Shown here: piece by piece, positions 38,858-47,411 of the stretch | How the letters are laid out: each line of letters begins with the position of its first letter | How positions within the stretch are numbered: the first letter of the stretch is position 1 | Assembly: GCA_963669285.2 (NCBI GenBank) | Contig: CAXXSI010000014.1 | Location: 1-64,000 of the forward strand | From: JAWKWH01 sp963669285 | GTDB lineage: Bacteria > Pseudomonadota > Alphaproteobacteria > Rhizobiales > Rhizobiaceae | DNA: 64,000 nucleotides | Direction of reading: 5' to 3' | Made by a program: the position numbers and the translations under genes | The notes under the pieces: model-generated | Told to the model about the DNA's origin: nothing | Seen by the model: only the letters and a program-made list of their open reading frames with translations | Database searches by the model: none

Positions 38858-39478
38858 ATGAAACAGTTCTCCCAAGGTTTCAGGGCATTTGCCGTTCGTC
38901 TTGCAACGGTGTCCAACATGATCGGCACGGGCGTATTGTTTGTGCTGGTTGCCGTCATGAATATCGATGTGGTGGCGCGCGGCGTATTCCATGCCCCCTT
39001 CCGCGGCGTTGTTGAAGTTGTCATATTTTCGCTGGTTCTCATCGTCTTCCTGCAACTGCCCAACGTGGTTCAGGGCGACAGGCTGACCCGGTCGGATGGT
39101 TTTCTTTTGATCATGCGCCGGCGGCGACCTGCGCTGGCAGGGTTGGCCTCGCGTCTGATCGACCTGGTAGCCGGTGTGTTCATGGCGATGATCACCTGGA
39201 CAATGTGGCCCGAATTCCTCGAATCCTTTGAAAGCTGTCATTTCTTTACGCAGCCGGAATTCGGACCACCGCCGACCGGCAATCTGTGGATTGATCTGAA
39301 AGACGGATTTGCGCGGTGCGACTATTTCGGAACGCCCGGGATTTTGACCGCTCCGTGGTGGCCAGCCAAGCTGGCCATCCTGTTTGGTGTCGCGCTGTCG
39401 GCGGTTCTCTTCGCGCTGAAGGCGATTTTCGGATCCGCTGCAGACCAACAATCCACACATGAACAGGATGCGCCATGA
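38858..39478 (+). CDS. TRAP transporter small permease (DctQ type)
   Basis: The small membrane subunit of the TRAP carrier, 206 residues with four predicted helices: MIGTGVLFVLVAVMNIDVVA, GVVEVVIFSLVLIVFLQLPN, LIDLVAGVFMAMITWTMW and LAILFGVALSAVLFALKAIF. A polar insertion of about 50 residues (ESCHFFTQPEFGPPPTGNLW and onward) separates helices 3 and 4, longer than in most DctQ proteins. ATG 38858 lies 37 nt after the receptor gene. It ends just before the large permease. Confidence 0.85.
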   Translation: MKQFSQGFRAFAVRLATVSNMIGTGVLFVLVAVMNIDVVARGVFHAPFRGVVEVVIFSLVLIVFLQLPNVVQGDRLTRSDGFLLIMRRRRPALAGLASRLIDLVAGVFMAMITWTMWPEFLESFESCHFFTQPEFGPPPTGNLWIDLKDGFARCDYFGTPGILTAPWWPAKLAILFGVALSAVLFALKAIFGSAADQQSTHEQDAP

Positions 39479-39493
39479 CGCATCGCCTCACAG

Positions 39494-40816
39494 GTGGTGA
39501 GCCCAATGTCGCCGGTTGAGATCGGAACGATTTCCGTCATTGCGATTGTCGTCCTGATCTATCTGGGAATGTACATCCCCGTCGCGCTGGGATTGGTGTC
39601 ATTTGCCTCGATCTGGCTGATCAGCGGCAAGCCGATCCTGGCCTTCAACTTTCTCAAAGTGGCCGTTGGCGATGGCGTGACGGAGTATGAGTTCGCAACC
39701 ATCCCGCTGTTCACGGTGATGGGGCTTCTGGTCTCAAGGGCAGGTCTGGGAACCGATATCTACACCGTTATCAATCGGGGATTCCGTAAAGTGACTGGCG
39801 GCATCGGCATGGCGACAGTCGGTGCAAACGCCGTGTTTGCGGCGGTCACCGGTTCGTCGATTGCGTCTGCGTCGGTGTTCACCAAGATATCGGTGCCGGA
39901 AATGCGGCGCTTCGACTACAACAAACGGTTCGCGGTCGGCGTGGTCGCCGGATCGTCGGTACTCGGCATGATCATCCCACCAAGCGCGATGCTGATTATC
40001 TATGCATTCGTTGCCGAGCAGTCGGTCGGCGAAATGTTTGTCGCGGGGATCATCCCGGGCTTGTGTCTGACGGTGGCCTATATTCTTGCCATCCTGTTGA
40101 TGGGACGCTTCTGGCCATCTTTCATTGGTACACGGAGCAAGCAAAGCGAAAGCGCGCCGTTGAGCACCTACGAGGTGCTCGACAAGACCGTGCCGACGGT
40201 TCTGCTGATCGTCATCGTGCTCGGCGGCATTTACACCGGCTGGCTGACGCCGGTCGAGGCGGGCGCGGCAGGCGCACTTGTAGCGCTTCTCATCGCCCTG
40301 TTCCGCCGCCGGATCACCTGGTCCGGGCTGTGGCAGACAGCCATCGAAACCGGCTACATCACTGCGTCGATCCTGTTCCTGATCACAATGGCTTCGCTGT
40401 ACTCGAGAATGCTCGGTTTCGCCGGACTTCCCAACGAACTCGAGGCGCTGCTTGAGCATTACAATCTCGGCTTTTTCGGCATCATGGTCATCTACGTGAT
40501 CCTGATGCTGTTTCTCGGCACCCTGCTTGACACCGCCTCGATCATTCTAATCGTCGTGCCGTTGTTCATCACCTTGATCGAGTCGATGGGATACAGTCTC
40601 GTCTGGTTCGGCATCGTGACGGTTATCGGTGCTGAAATCGGCTTGCTGACACCACCGCTCGGCATCTCGTGCTTTGTGATTAAAGCGACACTGAACGATC
40701 CGGAGATCAGCCTGAAGGATGTATTCCTCGGTGCACTCCCCTTCGCGGTCATCATGCTGTTCGTCCTGATTTTGCTTATTCGCTATCCGATCCTTTCGAC
40801 CGGTATCATCCACTGA
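39494..40816 (+). CDS. TRAP transporter large permease (DctM type)
   Basis: The 12-helix transport subunit that couples uptake to Na+ or H+ flow. It is 440 residues. LGMYIPVALGLVSFASIWLI, FATIPLFTVMGLLVSRAGLG, AAVTGSSIASASVFTKISVP and GSSVLGMIIPPSAMLIIYAF are DctM hallmarks, the last including the conserved IPPS. GTG 39494 is given as the start, but GTG 39497 or ATG 39506 is equally possible. It forms one transport system with the two preceding genes. Confidence 0.9.
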   Translation: MVSPMSPVEIGTISVIAIVVLIYLGMYIPVALGLVSFASIWLISGKPILAFNFLKVAVGDGVTEYEFATIPLFTVMGLLVSRAGLGTDIYTVINRGFRKVTGGIGMATVGANAVFAAVTGSSIASASVFTKISVPEMRRFDYNKRFAVGVVAGSSVLGMIIPPSAMLIIYAFVAEQSVGEMFVAGIIPGLCLTVAYILAILLMGRFWPSFIGTRSKQSESAPLSTYEVLDKTVPTVLLIVIVLGGIYTGWLTPVEAGAAGALVALLIALFRRRITWSGLWQTAIETGYITASILFLITMASLYSRMLGFAGLPNELEALLEHYNLGFFGIMVIYVILMLFLGTLLDTASIILIVVPLFITLIESMGYSLVWFGIVTVIGAEIGLLTPPLGISCFVIKATLNDPEISLKDVFLGALPFAVIMLFVLILLIRYPILSTGIIH

Positions 40817-40838
40817 TCAAACAATTTGGGAAACCGAC

Positions 40839-41711
40839 ATGCGCAGCGTCTCAAAGGAAAACATTACCCAGGAATTTCTCGAATATTGCGGCCCGGAAAC
40901 AAGCCCGCGGCTTAAGTTCGTTCTGGAAAAACTTGTTGGTCATCTGCACGATTTCGCCCGCGAGGTTGACCTGACCCACGAAGAATGGCGCAAGGGTCTG
41001 GATATTCTCACCAAATCGGGAGCGATCTGCACACCCGAGCGCAATGAGTTCGTTCTTCTGTCCGATGTCTTGGGCCTGTCGTCGCTGGTCGACATGATCA
41101 ATTCGCCAGACGATGGAACGCCCTCAAGCGTGCTGGGACCATTCCACATTTTGGGCGCCCCTAACCTGCCGGTTGGAGGCGACCTGAGAAAGGACAATGA
41201 CGGCGCGACCGTCATCGTCGCCGGACAGATCAGCGATCCTGCCGGCGTCCCGGTGAAGGGTGCGGAGATCGAAATCTGGCAAACCGCAGATAATGGACTG
41301 TACTCTAACCAGGATCCACAGCAACCGGACTACAATCTCCGCGCTCACATGATTGTCGGCGATGATGGCCGATATATGTTTTCAACGGTTCGGCCAGCTC
41401 CCTACACCGTGCCGGATGACGGACCCGTCGGCGAGTTGCTGCATGCAACGGGACGCCATCCGTGGCGCCCCTCTCACCTTCATTTCATCGTCACGGCGCC
41501 AGGATTTCGCACACTGGTGACCGAGGTATTTCCCTCGGATGATCCCTATCTTGATGAAGACGCCGTCTTCGGCGTGCGCGAAGCGCTTATAATGGAATAC
41601 CGGCAACAGGCCGATCGGGGCAACATCCCCGAAATGCTGATCAATCCCGATGGCGTAACCGATCCATTCTATACGGTCGATTTCGACTTCGTACTTGTGG
41701 AGGATGAATAG
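40839..41711 (+). CDS. Intradiol ring-cleavage dioxygenase (hydroxyquinol/catechol 1,2-dioxygenase-like)
   Basis: A non-haem Fe(III) dioxygenase that opens catechol-type rings between the two hydroxyls. The protein, 290 residues, has the N-terminal helical Dioxygenase_N domain (1-100) and the catalytic beta domain. The four iron ligands are visible: Y155 (DNGLYSNQDP), Y189 (PAPYTVPDDGP), H213 and H215 (WRPSHLHFIV). The domain layout favours hydroxyquinol-type enzymes over protocatechuate ones. It is the last gene of the operon that starts at 36530, so the TRAP system may import the aromatic acid. Its stop is 12 nt from the convergent GntR gene. Confidence 0.9.
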   Translation: MRSVSKENITQEFLEYCGPETSPRLKFVLEKLVGHLHDFAREVDLTHEEWRKGLDILTKSGAICTPERNEFVLLSDVLGLSSLVDMINSPDDGTPSSVLGPFHILGAPNLPVGGDLRKDNDGATVIVAGQISDPAGVPVKGAEIEIWQTADNGLYSNQDPQQPDYNLRAHMIVGDDGRYMFSTVRPAPYTVPDDGPVGELLHATGRHPWRPSHLHFIVTAPGFRTLVTEVFPSDDPYLDEDAVFGVREALIMEYRQQADRGNIPEMLINPDGVTDPFYTVDFDFVLVEDE

Positions 41712-41723
41712 CAGCGTTTGCGA

Positions 41724-42464
41724 TCAGCCCTGTTCAAGCTGATCGCGCAGAAAATTGCCCGTCCTGGTATAGTGAGCAACCAGCAACTCGGCGGCCTGAT
41801 CGGTTTCGCGCGCCAAAACGGCATCGCATATCGCTCCATGTTCGGCAGCGACATCGCGCGACGGATAGGCCTTGCTGCCGGACAATTGCCGATAGCGCAC
41901 ATTCTGATCGTAAAGCTGGTCACAGAATTTCTGCAATATCGTTGATCCGCAGGCGGATATCAGCGTCATGTGAAAATGCTTGTGCCTGACTTCCCACTCG
42001 GCATTGGCGACGAAATGATCGTCATCTTCCGATCGCGGCACACGCGAAAGCCGGTAGGCCGACAACACAACCTTCTCTTCCCAGGCGCTGTCGCCGTTGG
42101 CGATGGATTCCCTCAGTGCCCGCTCTTCAAGCCAGCAGCGGGTCTTCAACAGTTCGTCGAATTCTTCTGCGCTGATCTGCGCAACACGAAAGCCACGCTG
42201 ATCGAGACGTTCGACGAAATGATCGGATGTCAGCAGGCTCAGCGCCTCCCGTATCGGGCTGGTGCCAACATCATATATCTTGCGTAACTCTTCGATCTTC
42301 AGCTTGCTGCCGGGTGCCAGCGCACCGGTCATGATATCCGACCGCAATCTGGCGTAAATCTGGCTTGTCATGGAACCCGGTACTGCCGCGGTCACGTCAT
42401 GACCCAATTCAGCTTCGGGCAGGTCCGCAAAGGACTGAGGGGCTTTCTTGGTTGCTTTGTCCAT
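41724..42464 (-). CDS. GntR-family transcriptional regulator (FCD subfamily)
   Basis: A 246-residue regulator. The wHTH spans residues 33-98 (SQIYARLRSDIMTGALAPGS, EELRKIYDVGTSPIREALSL). The all-helical FCD ligand domain follows, with His residues in RHKHFHMTLISACGS and AAEHGAICDAVLA that usually hold a metal. The N-terminal 30 residues are an unusual polar extension. It lies 29 nt downstream of malonyl-CoA decarboxylase on the same strand, so both should share the promoter at 43915-43932. It is the only regulator inside the 36.4-47.4 kb island and thus the best candidate to bind the AATATCGATATT sites. Confidence 0.9.
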   Translation of the reverse strand: MDKATKKAPQSFADLPEAELGHDVTAAVPGSMTSQIYARLRSDIMTGALAPGSKLKIEELRKIYDVGTSPIREALSLLTSDHFVERLDQRGFRVAQISAEEFDELLKTRCWLEERALRESIANGDSAWEEKVVLSAYRLSRVPRSEDDDHFVANAEWEVRHKHFHMTLISACGSTILQKFCDQLYDQNVRYRQLSGSKAYPSRDVAAEHGAICDAVLARETDQAAELLVAHYTRTGNFLRDQLEQG

Positions 42465-42493
42465 CGCACGTCGCCAGTTGCCAGTGTCCGAAA

Positions 42494-43909
42494 CTATGCT
42501 GATGTGGTTTCCGCTTCGGCCACTTCAGAATCATCCTTCAAGGCCGCGCTGCCGGTCATCGCACGCTTTGCCCGATTTTCATAGCTTCGCGCCGCCCGCA
42601 CAATGCTCGACGCGGCAGCGATCGCTCCGTTGTTCGCGAACCGCTCGTGATTGCGTTCGATTTCGTTGAGCTGATAGCGATAATTCGCCATCATCCCGAA
42701 GGAATTCCGCAAACCCCGCTCGGAAAGATCGGCGCACCAGTTGATGCGCTCAAGCCGCGCTCCGTTACCCAAATGGAACCGCGCCACCGGATCGATCGGT
42801 CGCCCTTCCTCATTCTTACCGCAGAACAGAAACCACTGCGCAGCCTGCACCAGCTCGGCCTCAAGCTTGACCGATGTCGAATCATCATCCCACCAGCCAT
42901 ACTCATCCGCTTCGCTGGCGGCGGCGAACGTCGCCTCGTCGAATTTGATTGTCGTTTCGCCCATTGCACTTCGCATGATCGCCTGACGCAATGACGGGAT
43001 CGGCGACAGGGTCACGAACTCCTTGAGCGAGGGAAATCGATTGCGCAGATCTTCCACGACCTGTTTGATCAGAAAGTTGCCGAGCGGAATGCCACGCAGT
43101 CCATCCTGGCAATTGGAGATGGAATAAAACACCGCAGTCTTCGGCAAATTTCCCGGCGCGGGCCGATCCCGGTCGAGCACGCTGGCAATCGTCGAGGGCA
43201 TATTCTCAACCAGCGCGATCTCGACGAAAATCAGTGGTTCGTCTCCCAATCGGGGATGGAAGAAACCGTAAATCATCCGGTCTTCCGGATCGATCCGTTC
43301 GCGCAGGTCCTCCCAGCCGGCCATGCCATGAACGGCTTCATAGCCGATGATCTTTTCCAGGATCGCCGCTGGCGTATTCCAATCGATATTGCGAAGTTCC
43401 AGAAAACCGCGATTGAACCAGGAAATGAAGTGCGCAGCAAATTCCCGGTCAATCATCCCCAGATCAGGGTTGTCGGGTAAAAGCCGGAGCAGATCGGCTC
43501 TCATTTCCACCAAATACCGTGTTGCGTCGGCGGCCTGATTGAGTCTGGTGATCAGTTCGCTGCACGCAGGCCGCGCCGCATCGGAAAGCCTTGCTAGATT
43601 GTTAGTCGACGAATCCCTCAGATAGGCTTCCACAGCCTCCCCGACGGTTTCATGGTTCGCAGAAAACTCGCGGCCAACCGCCTGAAAGAATTCCACCTTC
43701 TGGGCGCTATCGAGCAACTGATAGAGATTTAGTATCTCGCAAGACAGCGCAATGCCCGACGCCTCTCCGCGCGCACCCAACAGCATGTGGCACAACTCGA
43801 TAATGTCGTCCGGCTTGGCCAATTCACGATCGGACTTCGATAATCCAAGAATTGAAAATCCGCGCTCGGCGATGGAAGACAGAAAGGCACTGAACGGTGT
43901 TGTGGTCAT
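42494..43909 (-). CDS. Malonyl-CoA decarboxylase
   Basis: Converts malonyl-CoA to acetyl-CoA and CO2. The protein, 471 residues, aligns through its length with bacterial MCD: an N-terminal helical domain and a GNAT-like catalytic domain with IYGFFHPRLGDEPLIFVEIA, SISNCQDGLRGIPLGNFLIK and FPSLKEFVTLSPIPSLRQAI (the SPIP substrate loop). NWCADLSERGLRNSFGMMAN is the usual C-terminal segment. It shares a transcript with gntR. The start ATG 43909 is only 6 nt from the palindromic operator, with no good ribosome site, which may mean a leaderless message. It implies that the pathway served here yields malonyl-CoA or malonate. Confidence 0.92.
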   Translation of the reverse strand: MTTTPFSAFLSSIAERGFSILGLSKSDRELAKPDDIIELCHMLLGARGEASGIALSCEILNLYQLLDSAQKVEFFQAVGREFSANHETVGEAVEAYLRDSSTNNLARLSDAARPACSELITRLNQAADATRYLVEMRADLLRLLPDNPDLGMIDREFAAHFISWFNRGFLELRNIDWNTPAAILEKIIGYEAVHGMAGWEDLRERIDPEDRMIYGFFHPRLGDEPLIFVEIALVENMPSTIASVLDRDRPAPGNLPKTAVFYSISNCQDGLRGIPLGNFLIKQVVEDLRNRFPSLKEFVTLSPIPSLRQAIMRSAMGETTIKFDEATFAAASEADEYGWWDDDSTSVKLEAELVQAAQWFLFCGKNEEGRPIDPVARFHLGNGARLERINWCADLSERGLRNSFGMMANYRYQLNEIERNHERFANNGAIAAASSIVRAARSYENRAKRAMTGSAALKDDSEVAEAETTSA

Positions 43910-43914
43910 AGCTC

Positions 43915-43932
43915 AAAAATATCGATATTTTT
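43915..43932 (-). promoter_or_regulatory. 18-bp perfect palindrome at the malonyl-CoA decarboxylase start (site B)
   Basis: AAAAATATCGATATTTTT is a perfect palindrome containing the core AATATCGATATT (43918-43929). On the minus strand, TTGCGG and TATTTT 17 nt apart form a possible promoter whose -10 box lies in the palindrome. The predicted start point would be at or next to the ATG (43909). It is the most symmetric copy of the motif. Confidence 0.65.
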
Positions 43933-44091
43933 TAATATCCGCAACCCAATGGACTCACTTTGAAATTCCACTCCTAAGCCGACCGACAACGCGTTATCAT
44001 CAATAATTCCGAGACTTACACAAAGATCATACTCGGTCTCACACGAACGTGTCTCGGAATTTGCCGACAAAACGCGCGTAAATCCAAATAA

Positions 44092-44132
44092 AATATTGAT
44101 ATTTTACCCCGTGAATCTAAAATATGGACATA
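44092..44132 (+). promoter_or_regulatory. Operator pair C on the HMGL-like gene promoter
   Basis: C1, AATATTGATATT (44092-44103), differs by one base from the core palindrome. C2, AATATGGACATA (44121-44132), is a weaker copy resembling A2, and starts 29 bp after C1. TTGATA (44096-44101, inside C1) and TAAAAT (44118-44123, into C2) are 16 nt apart and form a possible promoter. This repeats the twin layout at 36442-36485. Transcription would begin near 44130, which favours ATG 44214 as gene start. Confidence 0.6.
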
Positions 44133-44213
44133 ACAGTCGTGTGCCTGCAGGGGATCTGTTCGCACGGGGACAACAGCGATTTTCCGATCCCGATATCACG
44201 GAGTTCACATTTC

Positions 44214-45434
44214 ATGCGCGAAGACCATTTCGAAGACGGTAAATGGTGGGTCAGCCCGTACAATTTTGTTCCGGAAGTTCGCCAAGATCTCAACTTGCCA
44301 AAACGGGTTGAGATCCATGACGCAACGCTTCGCGACGGCGAACAGACACCCGGCGTCGTGTTCTCCATCGATGACAAGATCGCCATCGCCGAAAAACTGA
44401 ACGAGGTCGGGGTCGAGCGTATAGAAGCCGGTATGCCTGCCGTCTCCCCTCAGGATGAGGAAGCTATTAAGCAGATATCGAAGCTCGGACTGAAATCGCG
44501 CATTTTCACATTCGCCCGCGCGCTCAAGCAGGATATCGACAAGGCTTTGGAGTGTGGCGCCAACGGCGTCATCATCGAAGTACCCATCGGATATCCGAAA
44601 ATCACCACCCAGTTCGGCTGGACCTGGAGGGATGTTCTCAACAAGAGCGCTCCGGTGATCAACTACGCCCGCGAACAGGGCCTTTACGCCGTTTTCTTTC
44701 CCTACGACACCACACGGGCAAGGTCCGAAGATCTGGAAAACCTTTGCAAGGGTGTGATGTGCGAGGCACCACCCGATTCCATCGGCATTGTCGACACGAT
44801 GGGCTGCGCAACACCTGAAGCCATCAAATACATGGTGCGCTGGGTCAAGCAGATGACCGGCCTGCCGATTGAAATCCACACGCACAACGATTTCGGCATG
44901 GGTGTCGCCACCGAATTGGCGGCAGTCACCGCCGGCGCAGAAGTCGTGCACAGTTGCGGCAACGGCCTTGGCGAACGCACCGGCAACGCGGCGTTGGAGG
45001 AACTGATGCTGGGACTGCACCTGCTCTATGGCTACGACACCGGTTACAAGCTCGACAAACTGCCGGAACTCGGTGCGCTTCTTGCCGAACGGGCCAATAT
45101 CCCGATTGCACGCAACAAACCGGTTCTCGGCAGCGGCAACTTCACCCGCGAATCCGGTATCGGCATCAATTTCGTCATGCACGATCCCTTGGTCATGTTC
45201 GGAACCCACCCGGCCCTGACCGGTCGCGCCGGAGAAGTGGTGCTGGGCAAGAAGAGCGGCAAGGCATCCATCGCGTACAAGCTGGAGGAACTCGGTCTCG
45301 GAGAGGCCGGCGACGAAGCGATTGCCGAAATCCTCGACGCCGTCAAACAGGCCGGGATCAAGAAGCGCGATATCCTCACTGACGATGAATTCCGCGCGAT
45401 TGCCGAACCGGTGTTGGCGCGTAAGGCCGCCTGA
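44214..45434 (+). CDS. HMGL-like/homocitrate-isopropylmalate synthase family enzyme
   Basis: A DRE-TIM metallolyase of 406 residues that makes or breaks a C-C bond next to a carboxylate. HDATLRDGEQTPGVVF (residues 35-50) has the catalytic D-R-E triad start. EAGMPAVSPQDEEAI binds substrate, and IHTHNDFGMG (221-230) holds the HxH metal ligands, followed by NGLGERTGNAALEELMLGL. The C-terminal part is short, without the LeuA regulatory domain. Whether it is a synthase, an aldolase or an acyl-CoA lyase is not clear. The ATG at 44124 lies before the predicted start of transcription, so 44214 is preferred. A GST gene follows. Confidence 0.85.
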   Translation: MREDHFEDGKWWVSPYNFVPEVRQDLNLPKRVEIHDATLRDGEQTPGVVFSIDDKIAIAEKLNEVGVERIEAGMPAVSPQDEEAIKQISKLGLKSRIFTFARALKQDIDKALECGANGVIIEVPIGYPKITTQFGWTWRDVLNKSAPVINYAREQGLYAVFFPYDTTRARSEDLENLCKGVMCEAPPDSIGIVDTMGCATPEAIKYMVRWVKQMTGLPIEIHTHNDFGMGVATELAAVTAGAEVVHSCGNGLGERTGNAALEELMLGLHLLYGYDTGYKLDKLPELGALLAERANIPIARNKPVLGSGNFTRESGIGINFVMHDPLVMFGTHPALTGRAGEVVLGKKSGKASIAYKLEELGLGEAGDEAIAEILDAVKQAGIKKRDILTDDEFRAIAEPVLARKAA

Positions 45435-45443
45435 CCTAACCGC

Positions 45444-46241
45444 GTGCTGACCAGCGACGAACCCGCGCTAACGCTTTATCACTCCGCCACGTCGGTTTGC
45501 TCGGCAAAGGTTCGCCTGGTGCTTTGCGAACTCGGGCTTGGCTGGAAGAGCGTGACGCTGGACCTGACGCGGGGCGAGCAGTTCGATCCCGATTATCTTC
45601 GCCTCAATCCCCAGGCGGTTGTGCCGACCCTGATCGAATCGGGCCGAGCCGTCATCGAATCGAATACAATCATGCGCCACCTTGTTGACCGATACGGGAA
45701 GCGAAGCCCTGAACTGTATTCGCCGCGATGCGATGCCTGGCTGCAACGCAGCCTGCCGCTGCATGACGCCATCAACACGTTCACTCAGTTGATCGTAAAC
45801 CGGCCGCGGCTGCTGACATTGCCGGCAGCCGACCTGGAGGCCCGCTATGCCAGAATTCCCGATCCCGCCCGTGCCGAGAAGTTGAGAAATCTGGTTGTGC
45901 GGGGATTTGAAGCGGACGAGGTTGCGACCGCAACCAGGTGCCTGCAGGACACAATAGCCGAGATCGAAAACGCCGCGAAGAACGCGCCTTGGCTTGCGGG
46001 CGATACCTTCACCTTGGCCGATATGGCAATCCTGCCGTTTGTGAACCGGCATGAAATGCTGGGAATGTCGGCATTGTGGGAGGTGGGATCATCCACTGCG
46101 CGCTGGTTTGAAGCGGCCAAAGGCAGACCATGCTACGAGGATGCAATTGCATCATTCGTTTCCGAGGCGACCAGCAAAATTTTTGCCGCCGCGGTTCGGG
46201 CGTCGCGTGCGCAGATCGACAACATTCTTGTTGCCGATTGA
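45444..46241 (+). CDS. Glutathione S-transferase family protein
   Basis: A two-domain GST of 265 residues. The thioredoxin-like N-domain reads LTLYHSATSVCSAKVRLVLC then LNPQAVVPTLIESGRAVIES (cis-Pro and the glutathione gamma-Glu site ES). The helical C-domain includes NAPWLAGDTFTLADMAILPF, the N-capping box. The first-turn residues S/C in SVCSAK could serve as the catalytic side chain, as in zeta or beta classes. GTG 45444 starts 9 nt after the HMGL-like stop, so they share a transcript. An isomerase role (maleylacetoacetate- or maleylpyruvate-isomerase-like) after ring cleavage is possible but unproven. Confidence 0.83.
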   Translation: MLTSDEPALTLYHSATSVCSAKVRLVLCELGLGWKSVTLDLTRGEQFDPDYLRLNPQAVVPTLIESGRAVIESNTIMRHLVDRYGKRSPELYSPRCDAWLQRSLPLHDAINTFTQLIVNRPRLLTLPAADLEARYARIPDPARAEKLRNLVVRGFEADEVATATRCLQDTIAEIENAAKNAPWLAGDTFTLADMAILPFVNRHEMLGMSALWEVGSSTARWFEAAKGRPCYEDAIASFVSEATSKIFAAAVRASRAQIDNILVAD

Positions 46242-46313
46242 AAATGCCGGCTGCTGATGACTATGCCACCAGCAACCAGCACTTCGCCCAACGCCCCGGT
46301 CCTGTTTTTTGTT

Positions 46314-47372
46314 TCACTGCGGTAGGGTCAACGTCACCAGATCGGTGCCGACAATCACATTTCCGGAAAACCCTCCATCAACAGCAGCCTGTTTGTAATC
46401 ATCCTCCGTCAGTCCGCCGCCCGGAATCGGATAGGGTCCCTGTTTCTTCGCACCCATCGGCGGGATGAGATGTGTCAGCATCAGGTGTTTTGCTCCAGCC
46501 CGATTTGCCATCGCTCCAAGGTCTGTGGCCGTACTCTGGCGGAAATAGATCGGCGGCGGGAAGCCGCTATCCTTGTCGGGGCCCATCACCGGATGAATTG
46601 TCGAATGAACAATCACATCAACGCCTTGCGCCAGTTTCTCAACTTGCGCGGAGGTTGACGAATCGCGCGGTGGTTTCGGGTTATCGTTACCGGCATCACC
46701 TCCTATCACCACGCTGCCCGCCGGTGTATCAACGCGGTAGGAGGCGTGTCCGGCAATGTGCCGCGATATAGTTGCGCTGACCTTCACATCACCTGATTCC
46801 CACACGACAGCCGGTTCGTTGGCCGGTGTGAATGTCATGACATTGATCAGATCGGCCGGGCCGCCGGGAAGGCGTTTTTTGTTTTCCGAAAGCCGTTGCG
46901 CCATTTCACCCGACTGGATGAAGGCATCGCCAATATGTTTGGCCAGCATCGAACAGCTCAGCGTGTGCCCCAACGGGGATTTGGCGTCGTCACTGCAGAC
47001 CAGGTCGACCTTCGGTCCCTTGGAATTGAAATGCCAACGAAGCTGCATCATGTCGGCCAGACCCTCGGTGTGATCCGAATGCATGTGGGTGAGGAATATG
47101 CCATTCAACTTACCGACGGGAACACCAACCTCGGAAAGTCGCTGGGTGGTCCCTCGCCCGGTGTCGAACTGGAGTTTGACCGCACCACACTTGTTCTCGT
47201 CATCACCGAACTGAACCAGCGTGCCGGCACCGGCCTGGCCCTCGTAGACCGGAGGACCGCCCTGTGTCCCGGTGAGCGTTATTTTCATGCAGGGAGCAGC
47301 CGATGCAGACCCGGCGGCAAGCATCAAAAGGGGCATTGCGGCCAGCGCATAAATCCACCGACGATTTCTCAT
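46314..47372 (-). CDS. Secreted metallo-beta-lactamase-fold hydrolase
   Basis: A periplasmic zinc hydrolase of 352 residues. ATG 47372, with an AGGAG site, starts a signal peptide (RRWIYALAAMPLLMLAAGSA, then SAAP). The zinc motif HMHSDHTEG lies in FLTHMHSDHTEGLADMMQLR. More ligands are in HIAGHASYRVDTPAGSVVIG-GDAGND and LMLTHLIPPM. The topology resembles RNase Z/arylsulfatase-like MBL proteins rather than antibiotic beta-lactamases. Operator D sits about 40 nt upstream, tying it to the catabolic regulon. It might hydrolyse an ester, lactone or sulfate before uptake, which is a guess from location. Confidence 0.83.
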   Translation of the reverse strand: MRNRRWIYALAAMPLLMLAAGSASAAPCMKITLTGTQGGPPVYEGQAGAGTLVQFGDDENKCGAVKLQFDTGRGTTQRLSEVGVPVGKLNGIFLTHMHSDHTEGLADMMQLRWHFNSKGPKVDLVCSDDAKSPLGHTLSCSMLAKHIGDAFIQSGEMAQRLSENKKRLPGGPADLINVMTFTPANEPAVVWESGDVKVSATISRHIAGHASYRVDTPAGSVVIGGDAGNDNPKPPRDSSTSAQVEKLAQGVDVIVHSTIHPVMGPDKDSGFPPPIYFRQSTATDLGAMANRAGAKHLMLTHLIPPMGAKKQGPYPIPGGGLTEDDYKQAAVDGGFSGNVIVGTDLVTLTLPQ

Positions 47373-47411
47373 TTTCTCCTCCCTTATCCATTTTTTATTC
47401 CCTTTCACAAT

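Larger units (their letters stand above)
43910..44213. other. 304-bp divergent regulatory region between malonyl-CoA decarboxylase and the HMGL-like gene
   Basis: It holds no gene. It carries operator B (43915-43932) at the left and operator pair C (44092-44132) at the right, each over its own outward promoter. The 160 bp between them (43933-44091) shows no clear element apart from a partial AATATCC half-site at 43934. Confidence 0.6.

Noticed and set aside
44205..45209. Open frame of 334 codons on the minus strand
   Set aside because: Antisense to the HMGL-like enzyme, whose catalytic motifs are intact. No plausible start site or domain.
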